A stretch of DNA of 39,492 nucleotides from Candidatus Poribacteria bacterium. GTDB taxonomy: Bacteria; Poribacteria; WGA-4E; WGA-3G. Made by a program: the position numbers and the translations under genes. This document shows, piece by piece, positions 15,358 to 22,996 of the stretch; the stretch's first letter is position 1; every line of letters begins with the position of its first letter. The stretch is from contig VXMD01000037.1 in assembly GCA_009841255.1 (NCBI GenBank), forward strand, positions 1-39,492, in the 5' to 3' direction. Under the pieces are notes generated by a model. It did not search any database and had not been told where the DNA came from. It saw only the letters and a program-made list of their open reading frames with translations.

Positions 15358-16299
15358 ATGATCGAAGTTAGAGAACTCACAAAGTCGTATGGTACGACGG
15401 TTGCTGTCGACCACGTTTCGTTTGACGCACATGCTGGTGAAGTGTTGGGTTTCCTCGGTCCCAATGGTGCAGGGAAAACGACCACGATGCGTATTCTCAC
15501 CTGCTATCTTTCTGCGGATGCAGGGAGTGCTACCGTTGCGGGATATGATGTATTTGAAGAATCGGTTGAGGTCAGGAAGCAGATTGGCTATCTCCCTGAA
15601 AGTGCTCCACTCTATGCTGACATGGGGGTCATTGAATACCTCAACTTTATGACGCAGGTGCGGAACCTCCCAAAGGACCAGCGGAAAGAGCGGATTCGAG
15701 CGGTTATCGACATCTGTGGACTTGAAGACGTTATCCAAAAAGACATCGGCGAACTCTCAAAAGGCTATCGTCAGCGTGTCGGTTTGGCACAAAGCCTCAT
15801 CCATGATCCACCCATCCTGATTTTAGATGAACCTACCTCTGGGTTAGATCCGAGCCAAATCATTGAGATCCGTAATTTAATCAAAAACATCGGGCAGGAG
15901 AAATTGGTGCTCTTCAGCACACATATTTTGCCTGAGGTCTCTGCGACCTGTAGCCGAATCCTAATTATCAACAACGGGAAGATTGTCGCGAACGGGACAC
16001 CGGAGGAACTTGCGAGTCAGGCGAAGGGTGAAGAAATTGTCCATATCGCCATCCGCGGTTCACAGGAAGCGATTGAGGCACAACTCAACGAATTGGATTT
16101 CGTTTCGCAGTGGAATCGTGTGGACACGGACAACGGGATCGCTGGCTATCAGATACATGCCGATCAAGGGAGTGATGCTGCGGAGGCACTCTTTCACGTC
16201 GTTGTGAAGAATGGATGGAGCCTCACAGAACTCCGTCAAGAATCCGTGGATTTGGAAGATGTCTTCCTTAATTTGACGGACAGGGAGCAAGTGGAATAG
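15358..16299 (+). CDS. ABC transporter ATP-binding protein, GldA/NatA-like
   Basis: 313 residues. Complete nucleotide-binding domain: Walker A GPNGAGKTT (34-42), ABC signature LSKGYRQR (133-140), Walker B LILDEPTSGLD (154-164) and the switch histidine in LFSTHI (~186-191). A C-terminal ~90-residue extension is typical of ATPases that drive ABC-2 permeases. With the permease, GldG-like and DUF4340 genes downstream it forms a cluster known from gliding bacteroidetes (gldA-gldF-gldG) but also found in many non-gliding bacteria, where the exported substrate is unknown. No classic Shine-Dalgarno sequence is seen before the ATG. Confidence 0.9.
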   Translation: MIEVRELTKSYGTTVAVDHVSFDAHAGEVLGFLGPNGAGKTTTMRILTCYLSADAGSATVAGYDVFEESVEVRKQIGYLPESAPLYADMGVIEYLNFMTQVRNLPKDQRKERIRAVIDICGLEDVIQKDIGELSKGYRQRVGLAQSLIHDPPILILDEPTSGLDPSQIIEIRNLIKNIGQEKLVLFSTHILPEVSATCSRILIINNGKIVANGTPEELASQAKGEEIVHIAIRGSQEAIEAQLNELDFVSQWNRVDTDNGIAGYQIHADQGSDAAEALFHVVVKNGWSLTELRQESVDLEDVFLNLTDREQVE

Positions 16300-16303
16300 G
16301 TAG

Positions 16304-16322
16304 GGGCTGGGTTACCCAGCCC
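16304..16322. repeat. GGGCTGGGT-T-ACCCAGCCC hairpin repeat
   Basis: A perfect 9-bp stem with a 1-base loop, 4 bases after the ATPase stop codon, within GTAGGGGCTGGGTTACCCAG. Same layout as 8254-8272. The 235-base gap 16300-16534 otherwise contains no convincing gene; this hairpin may reduce read-through to the permease. Confidence 0.65.
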
Positions 16323-16534
16323 GTACAAGGCTTTTCGGATGTAAGATGGGAGACTACTTGTGTATTCCCGAAAAGATTTTGAACCCTCCCAGTCGCACCC
16401 GTTGACAGTTGTATGATTCTTTTGAAACCAAACCTGGTTTTCGTACCCATTAACAATTCAATACCAACTTGGACCGAGACTGATGGTTTGCCCAACGTGC
16501 ATATTGTCATGATGGTCCCTATAGTTAAGAGATC

Positions 16535-17251
16535 ATGACGAACATTACCCCTATCCTTAAAAAGGAATTTAGAAGTTATTTCAATTCGCCCATCGCGTAT
16601 ATTTTTATCACCTTCTTCCTCGGTATCTCCGCATGGCTTTTCTTCAGAGGGTTTTTTCTCGTTAATCAAGCTGAGATGCGCGGTTTTTTTGGATTGATGC
16701 CGTGGATTTTCCTGTTTTTCATCCCCGCTGTTACGATGAAGCTCTGGGCTGAAGAAAAAAAGCTCGGTACCGTAGAAATCCTGATGACACTCCCGATTCG
16801 AGATTATGAGGTCGTCATTGGGAAATTCTTGGCAAGTTTTGCCCTTTTTACTGTAACGGTGTTACTCTCACTCGTTCTTCCGCTTTCGGTCATGTACTTA
16901 GGGAATCCGGATGGTGGGACGCTCATCGGAGGATACATTGGGCTCCTGTTGATGGGTGGGGCATATATATCCGTCGGGCTTTTCGCCTCAACGTTAACTG
17001 AAAATCAGATTATCGCCTTTATTTTTGGGATTACTGCGTGTTTCGTGTTGCTTATCATCGGTGAGGACATTGTGCTTTTCAATACGCCGAATTGGTTGTT
17101 CCCGATTTTCAGTTATCTGGGGCTCGGCGCACATTATAGCAGTATTCTTCGAGGCGTGCTTGATTCCCGCGACATTATCTATTATCTGTCGCTCATCGGT
17201 TTTTTTCTCTATTTAAGCACATTGTCGGTTGAAAGCCGCAAATGGCGGTAA
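16535..17251 (+). CDS. ABC-2 type permease, GldF-like
   Basis: 238 residues with six predicted membrane segments. The N-terminal TNITPILKKEFRSYFNSPIA and the WAEEKKLGTVEILMTLP loop (~70-86) are the characteristic ABC-2/GldF pattern: a re-entrant region followed by the E-x-x-x-G-T-x-E-x-L-x-T-L-P segment. It should form the membrane channel for the ATPase encoded upstream. It is separated from the ATPase gene by 235 bases but only 17 bases from the GldG-like gene. No Shine-Dalgarno sequence is obvious before the ATG (AGTTAAGAGATC). Confidence 0.88.
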   Translation: MTNITPILKKEFRSYFNSPIAYIFITFFLGISAWLFFRGFFLVNQAEMRGFFGLMPWIFLFFIPAVTMKLWAEEKKLGTVEILMTLPIRDYEVVIGKFLASFALFTVTVLLSLVLPLSVMYLGNPDGGTLIGGYIGLLLMGGAYISVGLFASTLTENQIIAFIFGITACFVLLIIGEDIVLFNTPNWLFPIFSYLGLGAHYSSILRGVLDSRDIIYYLSLIGFFLYLSTLSVESRKWR

Positions 17252-17268
17252 GAAAGGAGTAAGCTGTT

Positions 17269-18894
17269 TTGGTTAATAAACGGATCAAATACGGTGGCAA
17301 CACCCTCGCTTTTGTCGCAATCATCTTCGGCATCCTCGTACTGATTAATTTCCTATCGACGCGTCGCTTCATTCGCGCCGATCTCACCGAGGACAAGCGT
17401 TATACCATCTCACAAGCCACAAGGAATGTGCTGGACACGTTAGATGATATTGTGACGATCACCACTTACTTTTCCACGAATCCGGCGGAAGTCGCGCAAA
17501 TCCGTCGCGACGTCAGAGACGTACTCGATGAATACAACGCATTCTCCAAAAGACTCCAGATCGATTTTGTGAATCCCGCGGATTTCGACGATGGACAGAA
17601 ACAGGAACTCCGTTTCAAGGGTATCCCGGAAGTCCAAATCAATGTCGTGAAAAAGGATAAAGCGGAAATTGCGAACGTCTACATGGGGATCTCTATCGGC
17701 TATAGCGGTAAAGAGGAGATCCTGCCCGTTGTGCGATCAACCGCTAATTTGGAGTACGAACTCACTTCTACTATTCTCAAAGTTACCACCAAAGAGGCGA
17801 AGACGGTAGGATTTCTGGCTGGACACGGTGAATTTGATATCAACGCTCAAAACTATCAACAATTCCGCCAGCTTTTGGATAAAAACGCACAAGGGCAATA
17901 CAATCTCACCTCTGTCAGTCTGCAAGACGGAAAAGCCGTTGACGATAGCGTCGCGACGCTGGTTATTGCTGGCGTCCAGCAACCGTTGACGGAACGCGAT
18001 AAATATGAACTTGATCAGTTTATCATGCGTGGGGGGAGAGCGGTATTCTTGGTCGATCCGATTCAGTTACAGCCCGGGACATTGCAGGGTGCCCCGTTGA
18101 GTACCGGTCTGAACGACCTCCTGGAACATTATGGTGTGAAACTTGGGAACAATCTTTTGCTTGATGCCAGATTCCATGACACCGCCCGGTTCCAACAAGG
18201 GTTCATGACCGTTATTCAGCCGTATCCGTATTTTGTTAAAATCGTAAAACCGAATTTTTCCACGGAACACAGCATCACCAACCAGTTGGAGGCGTTGACA
18301 TTACCGTGGACGAGTTCTTTAGGGATGCTGACAAAAGAAGGTATCACTGCAACGGCATTGGCAAAGACGAGTGAAGCGGGACGGAGCATCCAAGGCTATT
18401 ACAATCTAATGCCGAACGCGCCGATTCCACCGAATGCTGAGTCACAAATTTATACGACTGCTGTTGCTTTGGAAGGCAAATTCAAGAGTTTCTATGCCGG
18501 TAAAGAAATTCCGCCAGTCTCAATCCCAGCTACAGACGGAAGCGAAACACCTACCCCAGTGTCAGACACAGAGGGACGAATCACCAAAACTGAGAGTGAA
18601 CAGACCCAAATTGTTGTGGTAGGCACGGCGCAGTTTCTCACGCAATTACGTCCTGATGGTATTAACTTTTTCTTAAACACCGTAGATTGGTTGACGCTTG
18701 GTGATGCACTCATCGGTATTCGCTCACACACCATTACGGATCGACCGCTGCGTGAGGTTTCTGAAATTGAGAAAAACTTTGTGAAGTACCTATGTATTGT
18801 CGGGGTTCCACTGATAGTTATTGTTTTTGGGCTCCTTCGATACTTCCTAAAAAGACGAGCAAAAAGGTTCGTGGAGACTTACGGTTCTGTATAA
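17269..18894 (+). CDS. GldG-like auxiliary component of the ABC system
   Basis: 541 residues beginning with TTG at 17269; AAGGAG (17254-17259) lies 9 bases upstream, which supports this unusual start. One transmembrane helix near residues 13-28, a large extracytoplasmic region, and a second helix near 505-525 followed by a basic tail give the GldG topology. Conserved-looking segments include LTEDKRYTIS (~36-45), GFLAGHGEFDIN (~180-191), and FLVDPIQLQPG (~260-270), where GldG proteins carry an ABC-type 'uncharacterised transport system' domain. It presumably works with the ATPase/permease at the membrane. The next gene, DUF4340, follows after a 203-base gap filled with repeats. Confidence 0.85.
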   Translation: MVNKRIKYGGNTLAFVAIIFGILVLINFLSTRRFIRADLTEDKRYTISQATRNVLDTLDDIVTITTYFSTNPAEVAQIRRDVRDVLDEYNAFSKRLQIDFVNPADFDDGQKQELRFKGIPEVQINVVKKDKAEIANVYMGISIGYSGKEEILPVVRSTANLEYELTSTILKVTTKEAKTVGFLAGHGEFDINAQNYQQFRQLLDKNAQGQYNLTSVSLQDGKAVDDSVATLVIAGVQQPLTERDKYELDQFIMRGGRAVFLVDPIQLQPGTLQGAPLSTGLNDLLEHYGVKLGNNLLLDARFHDTARFQQGFMTVIQPYPYFVKIVKPNFSTEHSITNQLEALTLPWTSSLGMLTKEGITATALAKTSEAGRSIQGYYNLMPNAPIPPNAESQIYTTAVALEGKFKSFYAGKEIPPVSIPATDGSETPTPVSDTEGRITKTESEQTQIVVVGTAQFLTQLRPDGINFFLNTVDWLTLGDALIGIRSHTITDRPLREVSEIEKNFVKYLCIVGVPLIVIVFGLLRYFLKRRAKRFVETYGSV

Positions 18895-18967
18895 CTCGCG
18901 TTTTACAATGTGCTTGTGAATACCTTTTGACAAACGGTTCTTAACTTATCAAGTACGGGAAAGGATC

Positions 18968-18990
18968 GCGAGTAAAACTCGCTCCTACAA
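18968..18990. repeat. GCGAGT-AAA-ACTCGC hairpin repeat
   Basis: Perfect 6-bp stem at 18968-18982 followed by TCCTACAA: the reverse-orientation form of the GTAGGxGC hairpin family at 8254 and 16304. Confidence 0.6.
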
Positions 18991-19010
18991 GATCCCACAC
19001 TAAAACCGAT

Positions 19011-19097
19011 AGTCCGTAATGAAATGGAGGACGACTCCTGAGCATAGCACATCAAAGTCCTAATCCCCGTCGTTTCTCCGCAAGGAATAATTAAAAA
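19011..19097 (+). repeat. composite element, full copy, ending at the DUF4340 start codon
   Basis: 5' block AGTCCGTAATGAAATGGAGG from 19011, 3' block CTCCGCAAGGAATAATTAAA and final As to 19097, directly abutting ATG at 19098. AAGGA is 11 bases from the ATG; AATAAT could be a -10 box. Confidence 0.7.
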
Positions 19098-20063
19098 ATG
19101 AAAACGAAACAACTCCTTATTTTAGGTGTTATTTTTGTTATTTTGGCAATCGTTGTCATTGTTACTGAGAACCCTTTTGGGAAGAGTGAGTACGAAAAGA
19201 AGATTGAAACATCAGCCCCTCTGTTCCCAAGCTTCGACAAAGAACAGGTTGTGAAAATAGAAATCACTGCCACAGGTGAAACTACAATGCTTTTAAAACA
19301 GAATGGTGGTTGGGTGGTAATTTCCATGGACAATTACCCCGCAGATAGCGAAGGTGTCACAGAATTACTCTCCAAGGTGGCGGAGTTTAAAAACACACAG
19401 CGCGTCTCCAATAACCCAGAAAAGCAGTCAGAATTTGAGGTAGATAGCACGGGTGTCGAAGCGAAATTGATGGATGTAAACGATAAGGTGTTAGCACATC
19501 TGTTTGTAGGGAAAACGACCCCCGGTTTTCTGAGTAGTTACGTGCGTCCCGCTGATTCCAACGATGTCTATGTAGCGCAGGGGTATCTCCAGTCTGTCTT
19601 TGATAAAGGCACACGTACGTGGAAGGATCGGACTATCTTCAATTTTAACAAAGGGATTGTTACACAGCTTAACATCATTTCACCGGAGGAGACGGTCGAA
19701 CTGCGTCTCGATGCGGAGGGTGCATGGCAGATGCGCAAGCCTGTAGCCGCTGTTGCGAAAACGACAGAGGTTGACGCGCTTCTGACCACTTACAGCGAGT
19801 TGGACACGGACGATTTCGCTGAAGCGACGGATGACCTTGCTGAATACGGCTTAGGTACACCCCAATCTACCATTTCCGCTGTGCTCAACGATGGCACAAC
19901 GGCAACCCTACACGTTGGGAAAGAGGAGGAGGGTAAACTTTACGTCAAACGGGACGACGCGGAGACTGTCTTCAGGCTTTTTAAGTCAAATGTGGATCGG
20001 CTCATAAAGAAATCCGATACGCTCAAGGCGGAGGAACCACCCGTAGGAGTTGCAACTGAGTAA
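19098..20063 (+). CDS. DUF4340 domain-containing protein
   Basis: 321 residues. One N-terminal transmembrane helix (residues ~5-22) anchors a secreted/periplasmic domain. The body shows the DUF4340 repeat style: VVKIEITATGETTMLLKQNG, then GWVVISMDNYPADSEGV, and a second half with ETVELRLDAEGAWQM and GTATLHVGKEEEGKLYVKRD. DUF4340 proteins regularly sit directly downstream of GldG-like genes, and this gene completes that cluster. Function is unknown. It may also be transcribed independently from the composite element that ends at its start codon. Confidence 0.85.
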   Translation: MKTKQLLILGVIFVILAIVVIVTENPFGKSEYEKKIETSAPLFPSFDKEQVVKIEITATGETTMLLKQNGGWVVISMDNYPADSEGVTELLSKVAEFKNTQRVSNNPEKQSEFEVDSTGVEAKLMDVNDKVLAHLFVGKTTPGFLSSYVRPADSNDVYVAQGYLQSVFDKGTRTWKDRTIFNFNKGIVTQLNIISPEETVELRLDAEGAWQMRKPVAAVAKTTEVDALLTTYSELDTDDFAEATDDLAEYGLGTPQSTISAVLNDGTTATLHVGKEEEGKLYVKRDDAETVFRLFKSNVDRLIKKSDTLKAEEPPVGVATE

Positions 20064-20122
20064 ACAAACCTATTAACGCATACAATATTGTGGTGCGGTT
20101 GCCGTACCAAAAGGAATGTATC

Positions 20123-20860
20123 GTGAAGAGATTAAAACTTTTATATTCGGGGTTGAGCGCATTAATTGCCATGACGCTCACTGGGTGCGAACCACAAATT
20201 ATAGGACCTTTATTACAGTCGCAGGAGAGTGGAAAAATCCACGTGACAGGAAGTGGTTCGGTCGTCGGTGAACCGGATATAGCAACGCTGCATTTAGGTG
20301 TGTCTGTCGAGAAAAAGACGGTCGCAGAGGCACGGGAGGCAGCTGCCGTCGCAATGACAGCGGTGATAGACGCGCTGAAAGCCAGCGGCCTCGCTGAAAA
20401 CGATATTCAAACGGAAAGATTTAGCATCTATCCACAGTATGACTACACGGACAATGGACGTGTCCTTCGTGGATATAGTGTGAACAACAGCGTCAGTGCC
20501 AAGGTGCGAGAATTAGAGAATCTCAGTGAGATCATTGATGCTGCTGCCGAAGCGGGTGGAGATATTATCGTTGTGAATTCTATCCGATTCATGATTGAAG
20601 ACCCCACACCCCTGCAGACGCAGGCGCGTGGCTTAGCCGTGAAAAATGCAGAGTCAAAAGCGCAGACCTTAGCGGACGCGAGCGGTGTTACGCTCGGAAA
20701 ACCCCTCACGATCAGCGAAACCTCGCACGCTACAAGTCCTCCGATCGCCTATGCTGAAGAAGCAGCATTCGCTGATGATAGTGCGCGCAGTAAAACCCCT
20801 ATTGAAGCCGGTGAACTCACTGTCACCGTGAATATCACAATAGTCTATGAAATCGATTAA
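20123..20860 (+). CDS. SIMPL-domain (DUF541) lipoprotein
   Basis: 245 residues from a GTG at 20123; AAAAGGA lies 7 bases upstream, and this start yields a clean lipoprotein signal peptide (KRLKLL basic, hydrophobic core, lipobox LTGC with Cys22). An upstream in-frame start at 20090 would spoil the signal. The mature part is a SIMPL/DUF541 domain: IHVTGSGSVVGEPDIATLHL at the start, then EAREAAAVAMTAVIDALK and the C-terminal VTVNITIVYEI strand. Family members are periplasmic or outer-membrane proteins with roles in oxidative stress or signalling; the function here is open. It ends at a convergent terminator-like hairpin. Confidence 0.85.
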   Translation: MKRLKLLYSGLSALIAMTLTGCEPQIIGPLLQSQESGKIHVTGSGSVVGEPDIATLHLGVSVEKKTVAEAREAAAVAMTAVIDALKASGLAENDIQTERFSIYPQYDYTDNGRVLRGYSVNNSVSAKVRELENLSEIIDAAAEAGGDIIVVNSIRFMIEDPTPLQTQARGLAVKNAESKAQTLADASGVTLGKPLTISETSHATSPPIAYAEEAAFADDSARSKTPIEAGELTVTVNITIVYEID

Positions 20861-20881
20861 CGTTCTCTCAACAATGCTGTA

Positions 20882-20911
20882 GGGACAGATCCAAGCCTGT
20901 TCCATTTTTCT
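20882..20911 (+). terminator. Rho-independent terminator after the SIMPL gene
   Basis: GGGACAG (20882-20888) pairs with CTGTTCC (20897-20903), 7 bp including one G-T pair, 8-base loop, followed by ATTTTTCTT. It lies 21 bases after the stop and before the convergent restriction gene. Confidence 0.6.
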
Positions 20912-20948
20912 TGAATTACAGGTGGAAGAGTCTATAGGGCTGACTTTA

Positions 20949-21806
20949 TTAATCATCTACCAATAAACTCGTCTGAAAAATGAGGAATTTTCCATTAAAA
21001 TGGTGTTGGAGAACAAAAATTTCCATCTGTGAAAATAACTCGCCACATTCCATTTCCTGAAAGGCTATCTTCATCTGGTCATGTTGTTGGTTCTGCTCGG
21101 TGTCGCCATGACATGGAACGGCAAAGTTCAATGTATTGTCCCCAATTTGGGGATACTGATTCGGATTCAAGATATTTGCGCCAGCCTTAACCTCGGTCAT
21201 AATACGGAAACGCAGCCTTACTGAGGCATTATCCACATTTCTCGTTCTACTAAAGGTTTGCTGTTCACTAAGCAAATACAATTTCTCTTTCATTGATACT
21301 GATAAGGATTCTCCAAGTTCATTTAGTCGTTCCTCTAGGGCTTGGCTGAAAGACTCTGAAATCAAGGTTGAAACGGGAACCGTCTCAAAAAACTTTCCGT
21401 GAGTCAAGCAGGTTTTCACATTTGATTGTTTCCTACCGCGAATCAGATAAAAAACTTGGCGAATGGGTAAGGAAAGTATATTGTTTCCTGCTTCTTGCAT
21501 CTGTGTTCGGATAGTGTTTGTTTTCCCTTCGGTTAAGGTCCTAATATCCTTCTCACCTGTCGGAATTGTTGAATTAAAGGAAGCCACCGAATATTTATTT
21601 TTGCTCTCCTTAAGCTCAATTAATTCCCCACCAGTAAACTGTTCATTATCGTTGTTGAGTTTAATGGCTAAGTCGGGAAATTTACCATCACCGACACAAG
21701 AAAGCATTTGTTCATCAAATGGGAAACTCTCAAGTTTCTTTTCTGAGAAGAATTCCTGTTTTTTCTCGCACAAATCGGCGAAAAAGTGATAAATTGAGTA
21801 AGTCAT
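20949..21806 (-). CDS. type II restriction endonuclease (putative, PD-(D/E)xK)
   Basis: 285 residues. A PD-(D/E)xK nuclease signature is visible: FPDLAIKL (Pro44-Asp45) then GGELIELKESK (Glu64-Leu-Lys66). It starts 3 bases after the stop of a DNA methyltransferase gene on the same strand, the standard layout of a type II restriction-modification pair. Together these make a cognate restriction enzyme likely. I recognise no specific subtype, so the recognition sequence is unknown. The gene looks intact. The downstream end faces the SIMPL gene. Confidence 0.75.
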   Translation of the reverse strand: MTYSIYHFFADLCEKKQEFFSEKKLESFPFDEQMLSCVGDGKFPDLAIKLNNDNEQFTGGELIELKESKNKYSVASFNSTIPTGEKDIRTLTEGKTNTIRTQMQEAGNNILSLPIRQVFYLIRGRKQSNVKTCLTHGKFFETVPVSTLISESFSQALEERLNELGESLSVSMKEKLYLLSEQQTFSRTRNVDNASVRLRFRIMTEVKAGANILNPNQYPQIGDNTLNFAVPCHGDTEQNQQHDQMKIAFQEMECGELFSQMEIFVLQHHFNGKFLIFQTSLLVDD

Positions 21807-21809
21807 TTA

Positions 21810-22724
21810 TTAATCTGATTCAAGAAAAGCCATTTGTTTGGTGGTGGGTCCATCGGAGGATGCGAATTTGCCGTTTAGCTTGTGTTCTCCCCAAATTGCT
21901 TCTAAGTCTGGGGTACATGTGTAGTCCTTGAAAAAGCGCGAGACATCGTCTGATTTTCTCTGTTCAGTGAGTCTATCTTGGATAAGCGTAACATTGCGAG
22001 AATCAAGTTCAATCCCTATCGAATGTCGTCCCAATTGTTCCGCTACAACCAATGTTGTCCCTGATCCGGCGAATGGGTCAAGGACGACATCACCTGGATT
22101 GGTGGAAGAGAGGATAATCCGAAGGAGCAGTTGAATGGGGGTCTGCTGTTTGTGCAAGCGATTCCCTGCGGCATCTCGTAAGGCTTCATCACCCGCAAAA
22201 TAGCCGGAAGTCAATTCTCGGATGTCGTCCCACACATCAGTAACAAACATACCGTTTTCTCGGGCGTGTTTGTAATCTGCAGGCAGTGGTGGGTCGATGC
22301 GTAGACGGTGGAAAACCCGTGGCGTTTTGCCTTTCGTTGCAAACGCGATGACTTGGTAGTGTTTGCCAAAACGTTTCATTCCTGGCACTGCCGAAGTTTT
22401 CTTTTTCCAGATAATCAGATTTTGGAAAGTCCATCCTGTATCGCGTAAACATTGCAGGACGAATTCAGTATTCTTCTCGCGCTGCATGAAATAAATGGCT
22501 CCACCATCAGAAGTTAAGGCATACACCTTCGCACAAATTCCACGCATCCATTCCCAATATTCCTCTGGGGGTAGGTTATCATCCCAAGCATTGTAGGCTT
22601 TATCCTGATTGAAAGGAGGATCAAGAAAGGAGAGGTCTATTCTTGGTGCGGAATTGCTCCGATCCAAGGCAGTTGTGCAACTCTCATGAAGCACAATAGG
22701 GTTTTTTTCGAATGAATTGTCCAT
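21810..22724 (-). CDS. type II DNA methyltransferase, beta class (N6-adenine or N4-cytosine)
   Basis: 304 residues. Catalytic motif IV DPPF (35-38, in DLSFLDPPFNQ) comes before the AdoMet-binding motif I DPFAGSGTT (216-224). This order defines beta-class amino-methyltransferases such as M.MboII/M.RsrI; DPPF favours N6-adenine methylation. It protects host DNA from the restriction enzyme encoded next. The segment HKQQTPIQLLLRIILSSTNP before motif I is also typical. The ATG at 22724 has no obvious Shine-Dalgarno sequence, and a small gene ends 21 bases upstream, so translation may be coupled. Confidence 0.9.
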   Translation of the reverse strand: MDNSFEKNPIVLHESCTTALDRSNSAPRIDLSFLDPPFNQDKAYNAWDDNLPPEEYWEWMRGICAKVYALTSDGGAIYFMQREKNTEFVLQCLRDTGWTFQNLIIWKKKTSAVPGMKRFGKHYQVIAFATKGKTPRVFHRLRIDPPLPADYKHARENGMFVTDVWDDIRELTSGYFAGDEALRDAAGNRLHKQQTPIQLLLRIILSSTNPGDVVLDPFAGSGTTLVVAEQLGRHSIGIELDSRNVTLIQDRLTEQRKSDDVSRFFKDYTCTPDLEAIWGEHKLNGKFASSDGPTTKQMAFLESD

Positions 22725-22745
22725 GGTGTTTACATGTTCTCGCGG

Positions 22746-22934
22746 TTAGGATGTGTCTGGATTGGTTTCCTCTGAAGGCTTTCCCCAAGGTTCGTTCTCG
22801 AAATCACGAACCGCGGCACCGAGTTCACCCCAGAGATACTCGTCCCATAAATCCTCGGAAATCATTTCCAATTGTCGGTGTCGGATGTAATCGCGGAACT
22901 GATCGCTTTCGGGGGTTTGTGCTTCTTCTTTCAT
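22746..22934 (-). CDS. small acidic protein of unknown function upstream of the R-M pair
   Basis: 62 residues, acidic, rich in Glu, Trp and Asp (SEDLWDEYLWGELGAAVRDF). AAGGA lies 11 bases before the ATG. It has no helix-turn-helix that I can recognise, so it is not evidently a C (controller) protein of the R-M system, although its position directly upstream of the methyltransferase is where one would sit. It also lies 62 bases downstream of the deacylase gene, on the same strand. Could be an unrelated small gene. Confidence 0.5.
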   Translation of the reverse strand: MKEEAQTPESDQFRDYIRHRQLEMISEDLWDEYLWGELGAAVRDFENEPWGKPSEETNPDTS

Positions 22935-22996
22935 AATGCGTGGATTCCTTGCAAAAGATGCGTTTGACGCAAAATCGTTTGATGCGCCTACGAGTC

